This document shows, piece by piece, positions 12,211 to 24,329 of a stretch of 64,000 bases of DNA. The position numbers were made by a program, and so were the translations under genes. This stretch comes from Rhizomys pruinosus (Eukaryota; Chordata; Mammalia; Rodentia; Spalacidae): assembly GCA_009823505.1 (NCBI GenBank), contig VZQC01007982.1, positions 3,284,067 through 3,348,066 of the forward strand, read 5' to 3'. Within the stretch, counting starts at the first letter, position 1. Every line of letters starts with the position of its first letter. The notes under the pieces are model-generated. The model did no database searches. It was not told where the DNA came from and saw only the letters and a program-made list of their open reading frames with translations.

Positions 12211-12748
12211 AACAATAGTATGCATAATAGCTAAAAGGTAGAAACCACCCAAATATCCACCAACAAAATATTATTTATACAGTACTTGACACTACAAAGG
12301 GATGCTGTTATAGTTCTACTACACCATGAATTAAATTTGGAAGCATTATTCTTCGTGAAAGAAGTTGCAAAAAGACTATGTGATTCCATTTATATGAACT
12401 TTTCAGAACAAGCAAGAGATAGAAAAGACTCATGGTTGCCTGGGATTGAGGGCTTATGGCAAATGGAACCTGACTTCTCATGCCCAGAGGGTTTCTTTCT
12501 GGGATGACAAAAATGTTCTAAAATTAGATTGTATATATGAAAATGTCATAAGGAAACCTGTTATTTTGCATGCCAATTATAAAATTAAAATGAAATTATA
12601 TAGTAGGGATGGTTGTACAAGCCTGTAAGTATACTGAAAGACACTGAAATGTACACTTGAACAGTACATCCAAACTACCCCAAATGTATGGTTCAAATTG
12701 CATGGCATATGGATTGTACTTCAATAAACTTACTTAAAGAAAAAAGAT

Positions 12749-14079
12749 TAATGAAACTGACATGACCCCCTTTTAAAACCAAACAGGCCAGCTTCAATGC
12801 AAGCTTGCTTTCATCTGGGATCTCTTAGTTCTGTAGCACTGTCAGTCTCATATTGCCCTCGTTTTTTTTCAATACAACTAGATACTTTTCTCTAAACACT
12901 GGGGTATTATTGTTTTTTACATCCTGCTAAGCCTGTGTTCATAACAGTGAAATAAATTGATAAAGAACTGCATTAAGATGCAAGTGGTTGCTAGACAACA
13001 CCAGACACTCCAAGGCACTGTGAAGTCATCAAGGCTGGAAAAGCTCTGACCTACAGAGGAGCCTGTGGGCCCAGAAGACAATGAGACATGGTCCACAGAG
13101 ATGTTCTGTGCCTTGGGGTCCAAGACAGAGCCAGGAGAGAACTATTCGGCCTAAGAGGATGGCCAGGGAGCTTATTACCTGCTGTTGCCTCTGGTCTTGC
13201 ACATCTTTGAAAGCACGCTGGGAGTTTCTTCTTGTACAGCAGGAGCACCCCATCTCAGTAGAGGCCTGCTGCTCCTGGCACGGGTGCAGCTCCCCTCGGA
13301 GCTATGGCAGTCTGGGTCTGTCTCTCCCACCATGATGATGGAGAGCGTTTTGCACTTGTACGCGTTAATGAGCAGGGAGAAGCAGAATTAACCAGCTAGC
13401 AATGAAAGTCACAGATGATACTAATTTGGAAGGTGTGAGCAACACAAGTCCTAGGAGAGAAAGCCGGTGCAAGGCAAGTGAGGTGGGCTGAGATGCATGT
13501 GCGTTCAGGAATATTGCTGGTCTAGGGAAGCACATGGGTGGACTTGGGCTCATGACAAGAATCCATAGCAAACTGATGGGGATATGCCAAGGGGAAGAGC
13601 TGTGCACTTCGGAGCCATTGCTTAGCCTGTCAAGCACACACACCACCAGCCTAGCAAGCATCTTGGTGCTAGCACCCTGGGAGCCAAACCTTCCATTTGA
13701 TTGCTATTTGGAGGTTCTCTTGGGAGGCATTCACAGAACTTCCAAGAACATCATGATTCATTGGGACTCAACCCAGGATCTATGGGGCACAGCACAGATG
13801 CCAGGCATCAACCTGTCTTATAATATGAAGAAAAGCTGCCCAGGATGGGGTTGGGGGTAGAGTCAAGGACAATGGAGGTAGTCAGGAGGGAAGAGGTGGG
13901 TTCAGCTAGGGATGGCTGGACAGGGGCAAGGCACTGCTGGAGAGCCGGGCCTAGAAGAGGAACGTCTGGTGCTGTGGGCAGATGGATCTCCTGAAAAATC
14001 ACAGCATAACTCCTTGTGCGATGGCCAGCAGGCCCTGTGCACGCCAGCTGTCTATTTTACCTAGCAAGCAGCAGTCTAC
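12749..14079. other. No recognised feature
   Basis: Relatively GC-rich, with overlapping open frames of about 70-108 codons on both strands at 12917-14002. None resembles a protein I recognise and no splice pattern stands out. Confidence 0.5.
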
Positions 14080-14303
14080 CTTGTGTCTGTGGATTGGTGG
14101 TTCTTATAGAACAATTCAGCATGCGACTTTTGTGACTGGTTTCTTCTACTTAGTGTAATGTTTTCAGGGACTGTCCGTGCTGTAGCATCAGAATTTCACT
14201 CCTTATTATTAATATCCCCCTGTATAGGTATGGGACGTTTATTTATGCATTAGCAGATGGAATCTGAGTTGTTTCTACTTTTTGGTTAGTTATCATATCT
14301 TCT

Positions 14304-14305
<2 letters not shown>

Positions 14306-14347
<42 letters not shown>
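14306..14347. repeat. (CA)n microsatellite
   Basis: About 20 CA units, uninterrupted. Confidence 0.98.
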
Positions 14348-14349
<2 letters not shown>

Positions 14350-14424
14350 GCTAGGGCTCAAGCTCAGGGCCTCACATATGCTAGGCAAGTGCTCCACTCC
14401 GCTCCTGAGCTACATCCCTGCTCC
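14348..14424 (-). repeat. ID/B4-like tRNA-derived fragment
   Basis: gctaggcaagtgctccactc and gagctacatccctgctcc match the minus-strand ID-type head. Confidence 0.6.
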
Positions 14425-14555
14425 AAGGTGATTATGAACACTTGTATGAACATTTGTGTTCTAGTTTTCATACCTATATTTTTATGCCCCTTGGGTATAT
14501 TTCTAGGGGTAGAATTTCTGGGTCATATGATAACTCCATGTTTAAATGGAAGTTC

Positions 14556-15812
14556 TTTTTTTTCAAAGCCAATTTTTATTGACAATTTGTGCATTTCATA
14601 CAAAATTTCCAATCAAATCTAGACCCGTTCCCCCTTCCTTGATGTCCCCCACCCCCACCCCCACCCCACCAGAGCTCATGCATTCTGCAAAACACGTTTT
14701 TCAACTTTTGAGTTTACTGTTTCAAGCAGAAGTTCACCATTTCAGTCAGTTATTTGACCCAGTCTCTTTGTTGTTTCTTCCAATTTGCATCACTCCAAAT
14801 ATGCATATATACATGCCGCATATATGCATGCCACTTATATCATAGGTTTTAGAATCTTCAGCTTATGATTTCTTTTTTTTTATTAGGCTCAAAGATGTCA
14901 TGTTTGAAGTCTCCTTGGCAAGCCCAAACCACCATCAGTTCTGCCCTTGTGCTCCACACTGGGGTTTTCTCTTCCCATGGTCACCAAATGAGGTCCAGTA
15001 AGCACCAGGTCCTGTCTTGATCTTCCTGTACTGGTCTCCATGATACAGCCTGGGTAGTCCAACAATGGCAGTCTGAAGAGGCTGAAACCCCAGTAGTAGC
15101 TCAATCCACAAGTTGGATGTCTCAGCAGTCCCCATCTGGCACTGAAGGTATGGAGGATTCTTGGAGAGACATGAGTCTTCAGTCCATATTAGAAGGTTGA
15201 AAAACTGTCTCTCATGTCTTTGAAGGATGGCAAAAGCAGTGGCAGCCACAAGGTAGCTGCACTTGCCAGTAAGACAGGCAAAACAACTGTGCATTTTTTT
15301 AACTTTTTTTTTTTTTTTTTTTTTACTTTTTTGCTAAGATCTCAAGTTTTACACCTGAAATACAATTTCTCAGGCCTTACTAATTATTTATTTCTGGTTT
15401 TACTTTCCTTCTGGATGTTTAAAGCCACACTGTTAGCCCAGATTAACCAAAGTTTTTGTTTTTTCAAGGTCAGTTGAGGATCTGGTCCTCAGGTTTTGAT
15501 GGGGGGGAGGGAGCCCCTGGCTCCTTTTGGCTTTTCATTTACCAGCTCCATCCACTCAAGGACAAGGTCAGGTCTTGTTAGACCAGGCTTCCCTTTTTGA
15601 AGCATGAGCAGACTTTCCTCTTTATAGACTGGACACTGGCTGAAGTCCCATTAGTGGATCTCCAAAACCTCCCTGCACAGGAAGACTGGTGACTCACATT
15701 TGCAGGACATTTCAAGAGATGCCCCCATGCATAGTCCCCTGGAACTTAGTTGACCTCAGAGGGCAAGGAACAACATTATCCCTTAAGACCCTTGACCAAA
15801 TTGGTGTGGGTG
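14556..15812 (-). mobile_element. L1 3' end with the long 3'UTR, minus strand
   Basis: Begins with a T tract and the reversed L1 end (tttttattgacaatttgtgc). Bases 14880-15805 are the reverse complement of the extra segment found at about 9395-10440, for example tttatagactggacactggc. Flanks aatggaagtt (14545) and aatggaagtc (15813) look like a target-site duplication in an old L1. Confidence 0.8.
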
Positions 15813-15887
15813 AATGGAAGTCCTAATTTCCTTATATCTTTACCAACACATTACATCATTACCCATTTTTTTCTTTGTTTCTTTTTC

Positions 15888-16012
15888 CTTTTTGAGACAG
15901 GGTCTCACTATGCAGCTATGTAGCTCTTGCTGGCCTGGAACTCTCAATGATCCACCTGCTTGTACCTCCTGTGTGCTGGGATTAAAGGCATGTTCCACCA
16001 TGCCCAGCTGTC
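15888..16012 (-). repeat. B1 SINE
   Basis: Minus-strand B1: ttttgagacagggtctcac ... gctgggattaaaggcatg ... catgcccagctg. Confidence 0.9.
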
Positions 16013-16042
16013 CCTTTTTCTTTATTGATTGTGAAGTGGTAT

Positions 16043-16045
<3 letters not shown>

Positions 16046-16092
<47 letters not shown>
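16046..16092. repeat. (TG)n microsatellite
   Basis: About 23 TG units. Confidence 0.98.
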
Positions 16093-16094
<2 letters not shown>

Positions 16095-16124
16095 AGACTT
16101 CCAGACCAGGTATCTTTTTCTATC

Positions 16125-16321
16125 TTTGCTTTATTGAGACAAGATCTCTAGCTGAACCTGTAACTCAATTTGATCAAGACTATAAGACTAGCTGGCCAGC
16201 TAGCTCCAGAGATTGCAGACATGTACTACCACACCCTGATACTGACATGGGAATTGGGGATTCAAACTCGGGTCCTCATGCATTCAGAGCAGACCCTTTC
16301 CTGACTGAGCCATTTCCTCTC
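16125..16321 (-). repeat. B4 SINE (B1 plus ID-like)
   Basis: Minus-strand order B1-like (attgagacaagatctctagc ... gactagctggccagc) then ID-like (attcaaactcgggtcctcat ... ctgagccatttcctc). Confidence 0.75.
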
Positions 16322-16555
16322 ATGTGGCTGTAGTGTGCATTTTCCTAATGATTACTTATGTTGAACATCTCTTCTTATGCTTGAAGGTCATTTGTACATC
16401 TTCTGTGGGAAAATGTCTATTTACAGCCTTTGCTCATTTCCCGTGTGATTCTGAAGGATCTGATTAGGGACTTGATTTAACAAGTTCTGTTCCATGACTA
16501 GAGATTAAAGGCCTAACCCTGACTAAGCTTATGATGAGAGATATTCAGCTGGGAG

Positions 16556-16700
16556 ATTATGAAAACATTAGTTTATTACTTTTCTTGTTGCTGTGACAAA
16601 ATACTTAACAAAACCATGTTCAGGAAGGAAGGACTGATTTCGGCTCCCAGCTTGACTGCACAGTCCATCACAGAGGACGAGTTGTGGCTGCAGGACCTTG
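16556..16700 (-). repeat. Old LTR fragment related to the MaLR-type family
   Basis: Contains ttttcttgttgctgtgacaaaatac followed by a diverged stretch that resembles the 3' part of the LTR at 19914. The remainder to about 16800 is not alignable by eye. Confidence 0.5.
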
Positions 16701-17249
16701 AGGAGGGCGCCACAGTGGACCTGGACTCAAGAAGCAGAGAGATAAACGCTGCTCGCCTGGCCCCTCACGTTCAGGATGGGTCTTCTCTCTCCCGTTAAAC
16801 CTTTCTGGAAACAGCCTCACAGGCATGTCAGAGGTGTGTTTCCACGGTGATTCTAAATCCAGTCAGGCTGACAAAAAAGATTTGCCATGACAATCAGGAA
16901 GTCCCAGGTCTGTGCGAAAGAAAAGGCTAACGTGAGGTAGGTGCCCTGGCTATGGAAGGAGAACTAGGAGAACTTTCTAGCTAACACCTACAGCAAACAC
17001 AATCCAACCACACAGCTGAGAGGGAAAAACGCTTCACACTCCAACAGGAAGTTCCAGGGTAGAACAGTTTTACTGATGAATTCAGCAGTGGGCATTTCCA
17101 GCTTTCACCTCCGGGCAACTTCTATGTCTAGTTTCCGTCTTCAGACCTGTCATTCCGTGATCACCAGGTGGCCACCAAGGTTCTAGGTTTGTACATTCAC
17201 AAAGCCACAGCAAAGGCCAGTAGAGGAGACAGAACCCAGCCTCATCCAA

Positions 17250-18200
17250 CCCTCTTTTTTTTTTTTTTTTACAGTTTTTACTGAATTTTCACAATTTTTC
17301 TACAATGTAATTTGATGGTCTTTACATCCCCTCCTATTGCCCCCGCCCAATTTAATGTACTCTAATATATATACATCTATCTATCATATCTATCTCTATC
17401 TATCTACGCCAATAGAATCTGATTTGTATTTCCAAACATCCTTTGGTGTGTGTCTAGCTATTGGAGCCTGGTTAACTTACCAAGAGTCCCATGCTTGAAA
17501 GAGACTGTCTCTGCCCCTCCCCTCTCCCCAGCCACCCATTGCCACATTTTCCTTAGGTGGGGTTGAAGCTTCTTACCCAGTTCCTCATCATCCTTACCCA
17601 GTGGTGCCTAACTGTAAACTACAATCACAAGCAGCTGGGTACAAGATGCCCAATAGTGCAATAGTGGCACAAATATTATGACAGTAACCAACCACTCTTT
17701 ACTTGACTTTAAGGTCCACTTCCTAGGATGGAGCCCAGACCTGACAGTGACATCAGGAAGAGGAACCCAAGCTAGACAGGTCACCAGACATAGGGGAAAA
17801 CCTAATACTAGTTTCTTACTACATAGTTATATTAAACCGACTCTCAATGACTTACAGATCAATGCATCTCTCAACTCTCACCAGAGGGGTTTCCTTATGC
17901 AACAGACAGTGGTTAACATAGAAACCCACAACTGGCCAACATTCAGAGATTGCAGAGTGCTTATCTCTGAATAGCACATCTATATCAAACTTCTGCCTCC
18001 CAAGGCTCAGAGATCACTGACTCTGGAAGTGGAAGAGGAGAGACTGATTAGAAGAGCCAGGTGTGATGAATGAGCTCAAAGAAACAGAGTTTTCCAGACA
18101 GCTGGTCAGTTACTCATATGAACTCACAGCCACGGTGGTGACAGCGTACACAAATATAAGATCAAGATCATACCTCTCTTCAGCTTTCCCAGAAACACAA
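17250..18200 (-). repeat. Probable retroelement 3' end, family not identified
   Basis: A poly(T) run at 17252-17270 is followed by acagtttttactgaattttc, which looks like the reversed 3' end of a poly(A) element. The following sequence (aaactacaatcacaagcagc, aggatggagcccagacctg) reads like an L1-type 3'UTR but I could not align it. A TATC-rich stretch lies at 17380-17405. The right limit is a guess. Confidence 0.35.
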
Positions 18201-19913
18201 GGCAGATGTCCATCCCTCGTCATTGGCTAGAATTATGTCATGTACCCATTCCTAAGCTGATCACTGGACAGGGAAGTAGTATTACTAGGATTGGCTTAGA
18301 TTAACAAAGATTCATACCTGAGTGGGGGAGATTTAGTTGGTTCCCTGTGAGAGACTTAGTCACCATTTACTTGAACAAACTGAAGGTCTGCCGGGAAGGA
18401 ATGTGTTAACTCTTGGGGAGGTGACAATGGACATTATTTATTACAGTCTGGAGTGAAAGATTATAGAAAGTAGAGCATGAAGAAGCTTGACCCTTTTACC
18501 CCACCCTCTACAGATTTATAGGGATTTTCCTGAAGGATATTACAGACTGCCTGTAACCTTTTTAGTGCCCAGTAATCCTCACTCTAAGACGTTATTTATG
18601 TGTCTTCAAGCTGTCTATAAAACAAAGGATTGGCTTAAGTTCTCATGACTCTAAAAGGCTGTCAGGGTCAAATGGATGGTACTCGAAGTCTGGAAGGACT
18701 GGGAGGTGAAGGAAGAATCCATCGACTGCTGGGAGCAGGTGATAGGAACATGGTGGGCTGGAGTAGGAAGCAGAATGCGGATCGGCAGTGGGCTGGGGAG
18801 ACCTGAGGGCCAGCGGGGAGAAGGGAAGTCATTTTCAGTTTGGGGCAATTTGAGATTGTGGTCTAGGAAAATATGTGTAGATTTCTGGGTTTCCATTTCC
18901 TTTTTCTTTTTTTGGTGTTTGCTGCTTATTTTTGAATCTAGCAACAAGAAAAGGGCACATAGTGAAGGCAGGTGGCAGAGGCTGAGCTGGTGATATTTCA
19001 CACAGCCCCACTCAGCTGCTTTGTATCTGCGTTATTGAGCAGCCCAGCTTTGAAGCCAATCCATCAGTAACAAATTGCTACTGAGTAGAGCTGGAAAGTT
19101 CCAGACCAACTGCTACTTTCCTTCCAATCTTTTCACCTCAGAAGACCTTGGGAACCCAGCAGCCATGGGGACCTGCTAGCTTTATTTAGCATGACTGGGC
19201 TCCGGGCCTGGTACCCCAGTAGCCCACCTGGGGCCTGCTGAGTGGTTGCACCTGGGACATCCTCAGGCGTCAGACACACTGGGTGAACACAGCTCAGCTG
19301 CCTCTCCATTTCCTGCTTCCTGGGTGGCAGGCGGAGGGAGGGAGCTTGAAGCAGTGACACAGATGTCTTGGAGCTCAGAGGAAGTAAAGAAGGAAGTAGG
19401 GAATTTATCTGACAGACCCTTGTGAGTAAAATTAGCATCAGCCATGGGCTGGAGGCTCTCCAGTCATTTTTCCTCTGCTTGAAAGCTCAGGAACTTTGCT
19501 AAGACATGTTGTGCTAATGCACCCATTACAGGAGGGTAAGAGGACGAAGGGTAGGGCTTTGACTCATGTCTGAAGGCTTATTATCCTCTACAAGTGTAGT
19601 GTACTAGACACAGAGAGAGGTGGAGTTGGAGGTTAAGGAAATGGGATGTTCAAAGGATCTAGAATAGAACCAGGCTGGGGTTTGTGCCAGGAGGGCCTCA
19701 GGGATATTTAAGAGCCAGCCTTTCGGGGAGGGCAGGACTGGGGCTATTTCCTAGACATGTGGCCCTGGGCAAATTATTTAACCTCCAAGCCTCAGCTTCC
19801 TTATCTGAGAATGGGGATGCTAAAAGCATATAATTTACAGGATTATTTCAGTGGGAGGTAGTGGACACACAGTGTTCTGTCCAGACCCAGCTCAGAATAG
19901 GCCTTATTGAGGG
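18201..19913. other. No recognised feature
   Basis: Unique-looking flank up to the MaLR-type element. The open frames at 18651-19001 overlap on opposite strands and look like chance. Confidence 0.5.
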
Positions 19914-20106
19914 TGTATTAGTCACTTTTCTGTTGCTGTGATAAAGCACCATGACCAAGGAACTTATAAAAGGAAAAGTTTATTTGAGCTTACGATTGAT
20001 GGTTCCAGGGAATCAGAGTCCATTGTGGCGGGAAGCATGGTGGCCGGGGCTGGAGCAGCAAGCTGAGGATCACATCTCACAATGAGCACAGGAAGGACAG
20101 AGAGAC

Positions 20107-20155
<49 letters not shown>

Positions 20156-20320
20156 CTGGAGACCACAAGGCTTGTTAAACTCACTAAGCCTGCCCCCAAT
20201 AACGTACTTCCTCCAGCACAGCCACACCTTCTAAGACCTCCAAGAACAGTGCCACCAACTGGAGACAAAATGTCTGAATACTTAAAGCCTATGGGGGACA
20301 CTATCATTCAAACCACCACA
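19914..20320 (-). repeat. 3' LTR of the MaLR-type element
   Basis: 407-bp LTR. It is longer than its partner because of a GA-rich microsatellite at about 20098-20155. Confidence 0.85.
20098..20155. repeat. (GA)n microsatellite in the LTR
   Basis: Cagacagagagag-type run of about 58 bp inside the left LTR. The homologous position in the right LTR has only a few GA units. Confidence 0.95.
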
Positions 20321-21153
20321 TTCCACTCCCTGGCCCCCATAGGCTCCTTACCATATAAAATGCAAAATGCATTTAGTCCAACCTTAAAAGTCCCCATAGT
20401 CTTTACCAGTCTCAATTCTATTCAAAAGTCTATAGTCCAAAATCTCTTCTGAGACACAGGCCAATCTCTTAACTGTAAGCTCCTGTAAAATCAAAAGGCA
20501 AATTACATACTCCCAACATACAGTGGAACTGAATATACATTCCCATTCCAAAAGGAAGGAATAGAGGCATAGTGAGGAAATATTGGACCAAAACAAGACC
20601 GAACACCAGCAAGGCAAACACCAACTCCAGTAGCTCCATGAGCGACTTCTGGGACTTGACTTCCAAGGGGCTTAGATGGCTCAGCTCTTCCAGCTTTGCT
20701 TGCAACATACATCTCTTTCTTAGGCCAGTACCACTCCCTGTATGCAGCTCTCCTTGGCAAATATCTCACAGGTCTAGCATCTCGAATGTCTTCTTGGGGT
20801 CCACTGCCAACCAGACTTCACATTCACAGCTTCATGCAATGGCCTATCAGGGCCTTCTTTATGCAGTGACGCCCCTGCTGCACTCTGCCTGACCTTGGCA
20901 GCTCTCCGAAACCGTGGAGGAAGAACTGAAGACCCCTTCACTCTTGCAAACTTCATACCTCTAAAGCCAGCACCACGTGAATTAAACTGCCAACTTTGTC
21001 TGCCAGTTTGGGATGGACCCTGACCTATTTCAACCACATTTGCAACTTTTCTCTGCCCTGAACTTGTTGGAGCAGAAAAACCCTTTCAGTATTTTCCTTT
21101 CAAAAGTTGGAGGATTAGCTGGGTGTGGTCTTTCCCTGAAGGTACTATTTCTG

Positions 21154-21325
21154 TTGTTTACTTGTAAATCTCGAGGCCCCTCCTTAATCACTTTAATCTC
21201 ACTTTTTCCATTGTTTACTTGTAAATAGCTAGGCCTCTCCTTAATCACTTTAATCTCACTTTTTCCTTGGTTTACTTGTAAATAGCTAGGCCTCTCCTTA
21301 ATCACTTTAATCTCCTTATCAAAAG
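21154..21325. repeat. 57-bp tandem repeat inside the MaLR-like internal region
   Basis: Three copies with a 57-bp period. Each contains gtttacttgtaaat, ctccttaatcac and tttaatctc. It lies between the two LTRs of the element at 19914-22359. Confidence 0.9.
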
Positions 21326-21527
21326 GAACCTGTCCTTCACATGCCTTGGCCCCACCTTTAATCTTCCTGGTTCGGTTTTCAGATCCAAACTGTGCATTCT
21401 ACATTTCTTTCTGCCCCATCTGCTCTTCTTCACTGTAGCTCTGTACAATATTCACCATTAATAGCCACGCCACCATTTCTACATTAGGCTGTCTTGAAAT
21501 ATCCTCCACCAAAGACATTAGTCCTTT

Positions 21528-21706
21528 TCTTTTTTTTTTTAATTTTTTTTAATTAATTTTATTTAGTTCTGTATGTGTGTGAATGTACTGCCTGCATGCA
21601 AGTCTGTGCACCTGTGTTGTGCAACGCCGCGGAGGTCAGAAGAGGGTCTCGGATTCCCCTGGAGCTGGAGTTCTCCTGGAATTGGAGTTTCAGATGGCTC
21701 TCGGCC
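21528..21706 (-). repeat. B2 SINE, 5'-truncated, inside the MaLR-type element
   Basis: Minus-strand B2 with a T-rich 3' end at 21528-21555 and the internal 17-bp duplication (ctggagttctcctggaattgg). It ends at 'tctcggccg', missing the tRNA-like head. Similar flanks agtcctttt and agtcctttg suggest a target-site duplication. Confidence 0.9.
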
Positions 21707-21998
21707 GAGTCCTTTGCTTTTCAACTTAGCATTAGGCAAGCATTTGGACTATGGGCAAACTGCTGCCAGACTCTTTACCAAAATATCCCAGTTGCTGCCT
21801 AAGTCTTTATTTTCCTCTGGAACTACATTTTTGCAGCAATGCTTTCTTCCAGGCTTCTACTAGAATGGCCCATTAAGTTCTGCTTACAGTAGTCAACAGT
21901 TTTTCTAGCCCAAAGTTCCAAAGTCTTCCACATTTCTCCAAACATCGACATAGTCAGGTTCTTCACAGCCAACAGCCCACTCTCTGGTACCAAATAAC

Positions 21999-22359
21999 TG
22001 TATTAGTCACTTTTCTGTTGCTGTGATAAATCCACCATGACCAAGGGAACTTATAAAAGGAAGAGTTTATTTGAGCTTATGATTGATGGTTCCAGGGAAT
22101 CAGAGTCCATTGTGGTGGGAAGCATGGTGGCTGGGGCTGGAGCAGCAAGCCGAGGGTCACATCCTGCAATGAGCCCGGGAAGCAGAGAGAGAGACTGGAG
22201 ACCACAAGGCTTGTTAAACTCAGTAAGCATGCCCCCAGTGACATACTTCCTCCAGCACAGCCACACCTTCTAAGACCTCTAAGAACAGTGCCACCAACTG
22301 GAGACAAAATGTCTGAATACTTAAAGACTATGGGGGATACCAGCATTCAAACCACCACA
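21999..22359 (-). repeat. 5' LTR of the MaLR-type element
   Basis: 361-bp LTR, same length as the solo LTR at 31715. TG...CA ends on the minus strand, with AATAAA near the 3' end. Confidence 0.85.
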
Positions 22360-22474
22360 GAAGGTGTGACAATCTTTGGCATAGGGGTCATCCTAAACCC
22401 ATGTACATTTATTTCCAACCATCATTATTATGAACTATATACATGAAGCTCAATAAATTATTAGAAATTAGATA

Positions 22475-22615
22475 CAGCAGCCAACCACCATGATGTGTTT
22501 GTGGTCTCAGCTATCCTGGAGGCTGGGGTGAGAAGGTTGCCAAAACCCACAAATTCTAGAGTTCCAGGTAAGCCTAGGAGAAGCACTGAGACCCTGTCTC
22601 AAAACAAGCAAACTA
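22475..22615 (+). repeat. Diverged B1-like SINE
   Basis: Degenerate order ctcagctatcctggaggctg ... agttccaggtaag ... tgagaccctgtctcaaaac. Confidence 0.5.
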
Positions 22616-22844
22616 AACATGTTCATTAACTACTCACAGACACAGATCATCAGCAGAATCCTAGAAGCCAAATGTTTGTCTTCCTTGCAGTCAGGAAGCT
22701 GTACACCTGCAGAAAGGCTGCTGGAGCGAATAACAAGAACAGGTCCTTAGTTCTTAAACAGTCTGAATATAGATAGGCATCTACCTCTAAGTACTGTTCA
22801 AGAAACTTAGATGAACAGAATTACATAACATACAGTCTTCAGCA

Positions 22845-22979
22845 TTTGACTTCTTTGCTTTTCAGGGCCTCATGTAGCCCAGGCTGGAGCTGACTATGCA
22901 GCCAGGGGCAGCACACTTTGTCTCCCTCTGCCTCCACGTCCCAAGTGCTGGAATTACAAATGTGCCTCACCACTCAGAT
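22845..22979 (-). repeat. Diverged B1 SINE
   Basis: Minus-strand B1 traces: catgtagcccaggctggagc, cccaagtgctggaattacaa. Confidence 0.65.
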
Positions 22980-24325
22980 TTTTTTTTCTTTCTTTGTTCC
23001 CTTTATTTTTATATAATTCCAAAATATGCATATATACACTCCACACATAAATCAATATTATGAATTCTGAAAATAAACTAAACACATTTAGAGATTCACA
23101 TTTTAACAGTAAAGTTGCATGCAGGTAAAAAGAACATGAATAGAATATGAATACATATCTTCCATTCATACATGGTAATTACAATGTGTAAAGACAAGTG
23201 GTAGGACAATTCTAGAGCCCATTAAGAGATTCACATTGGAATAGCACAGTTGCTTTCAGATACAATGAAATATAATAATAAAGTTGCTCAGTTTGCCTGC
23301 CAACTGGGGATTTGGTGTTAGCATCCACAAATGAAGGAAAACATTTGCCTTTTTTTTTTTCTGGGACTATGTTACTTCACTTAGCATAATGGCTTCAAGG
23401 AATTCCATCCATTTACCAGCAAAGCTCATGATGTCATCTTTATTTACCACTGCACAGAACTCCATTGTGTAGATGTACCACATTTTTGTTATCCAGTCAT
23501 CAGTTGAGGGGCATTTGGGTTGGTTCCAGCTCTTTGCTATGTGAAGAGAGCTGCAATAAACATAGCTGTGCATCTATCTTTGTGGTAGGATGTGTCCTGT
23601 GGGTATATACCCAGAAGTGGTATGGCTGGGTCAGGTGGTAGGCTCATTTTGAGTTTTTTAAGGGTTCTCCACACTGCTTTCCACAGTGGTTGTATGAGTT
23701 TACATTCCCACCAACAGTGGATGAGTGTTCCCCTTTCCCACAACCTCTCCAGCATTTGGTGTCTTTTGTTTTCTTGATCTTGGCTACTCTTATTGGAGTG
23801 AGATGATACCTTAGTGTGGTTTTAATTTGCATTTCATTAATTATTAATGATGTTGAACACTTTTTTAAGATGTTTCTCAGCCATCTTTACTTCCTTACTG
23901 GTGAAGTCTCTGTTCAGTTCTTTACTCCATCTTTTGAGTGGGTCATTGGTTTTCTTTTTTCTTTGTTTTTTAAGTAGTTTATATATTCTGATGTTAATGC
24001 TCTGTCAGATGTATCAGTGGTGAAGGTTTCCTCCCACTCTGTGGGTTTTCTCTTCACTTCCTTGATTGTTTCTTTAACTGTACAAAAGCTTTCGAGTTTG
24101 ATGGGGTACCACTTGTCAGCTGTTGTCCTTATTTCCTGTGCAGCTGCTGTTTGATTTAGAAAGTCTTTTCCTATCCCTATGTTTTATAGGTTGCTGCTGA
24201 CTTTTTCTTCTATCACCTTCAGGGTTTCAGGTTTCAGGTTGAGATCTTTGATCCACTTGGAGTTGATTTTTGTACAGGGTGAGAGGTAGGGGTTTAATTT
24301 TGTTCTCCTACAAATTGTGATCCAA
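22980..24325 (-). mobile_element. L1 3' fragment (ORF2 C-terminal region plus 3'UTR)
   Basis: Minus-strand L1. ORF2 C-terminal peptide pieces (WNQPKCPSTDDWITKMWY, LPPDPAIPLLGIYPQD) occur in several frames at 23367-23832, with more ORF2 to 24325 and a 3'UTR of about 380 bp ending in a T-rich run at 22980. Frameshifts make it non-functional. Confidence 0.9.
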
Positions 24326-24329
24326 CCTC

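Larger units (their letters stand above)
7139..12748 (+). mobile_element. Old L1 ORF2 3' portion, repeatedly interrupted
   Basis: Old L1 sequence is present at 7139-7208 (gctaaaatgataacccttag...), resumes at 10756 (cagcaccaaaaccacaagcc..., tctgataagaatttg...) and continues in pieces to 12748, ending cttcaataaactta plus an A-rich tail. The pieces are separated by L1 and SINE insertions listed individually. No usable reading frame remains. Confidence 0.82.
14080..16440 (-). mobile_element. Old L1, minus strand, interrupted
   Basis: Diverged L1 ORF2 pieces at 14080-14300, 14420-14555, 15813-15870 and 16325-16440, such as acttagtgtaatgttttcag and ttctgggtcatatgataac. They are split by a CA repeat with an ID-like fragment, an L1 3' end, a B1, a TG repeat and a B4. 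Confidence 0.7.
19914..22359 (-). mobile_element. Complete non-coding MaLR-type LTR element (LTR-internal-LTR)
   Basis: Two direct LTRs (19914-20320 and 21999-22359) flank about 1.68 kb of non-coding internal sequence. The minus-strand LTR begins TGTGGTGGTTTGAATG and ends in ACTAATACA, giving TG...CA ends, with AATAAA near its 3' end. The minus-strand internal region starts just after the 5' LTR (22359-21999) with ttggtaccagagagtggg, which resembles the start of MaLR internal sequences. Flanking 5-mers gaggg (19909-19913) and gaagg (22360-22364) look like a slightly diverged target-site duplication. The LTRs differ mainly by scattered substitutions and a GA-repeat expansion in the left copy. 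A B2 SINE is inserted inside. Family-level naming beyond MaLR-like is not certain. No protein-coding capacity is seen. Confidence 0.82.

Noticed and set aside
13081..13860. Possible processed pseudogene
   Set aside because: Several overlapping open frames, but no recognisable protein, no A tail and no target-site duplication.
18651..19001. Overlapping open frames of 105 and 116 codons on opposite strands
   Set aside because: No recognisable domain and no splice context; similar length on both strands suggests chance.
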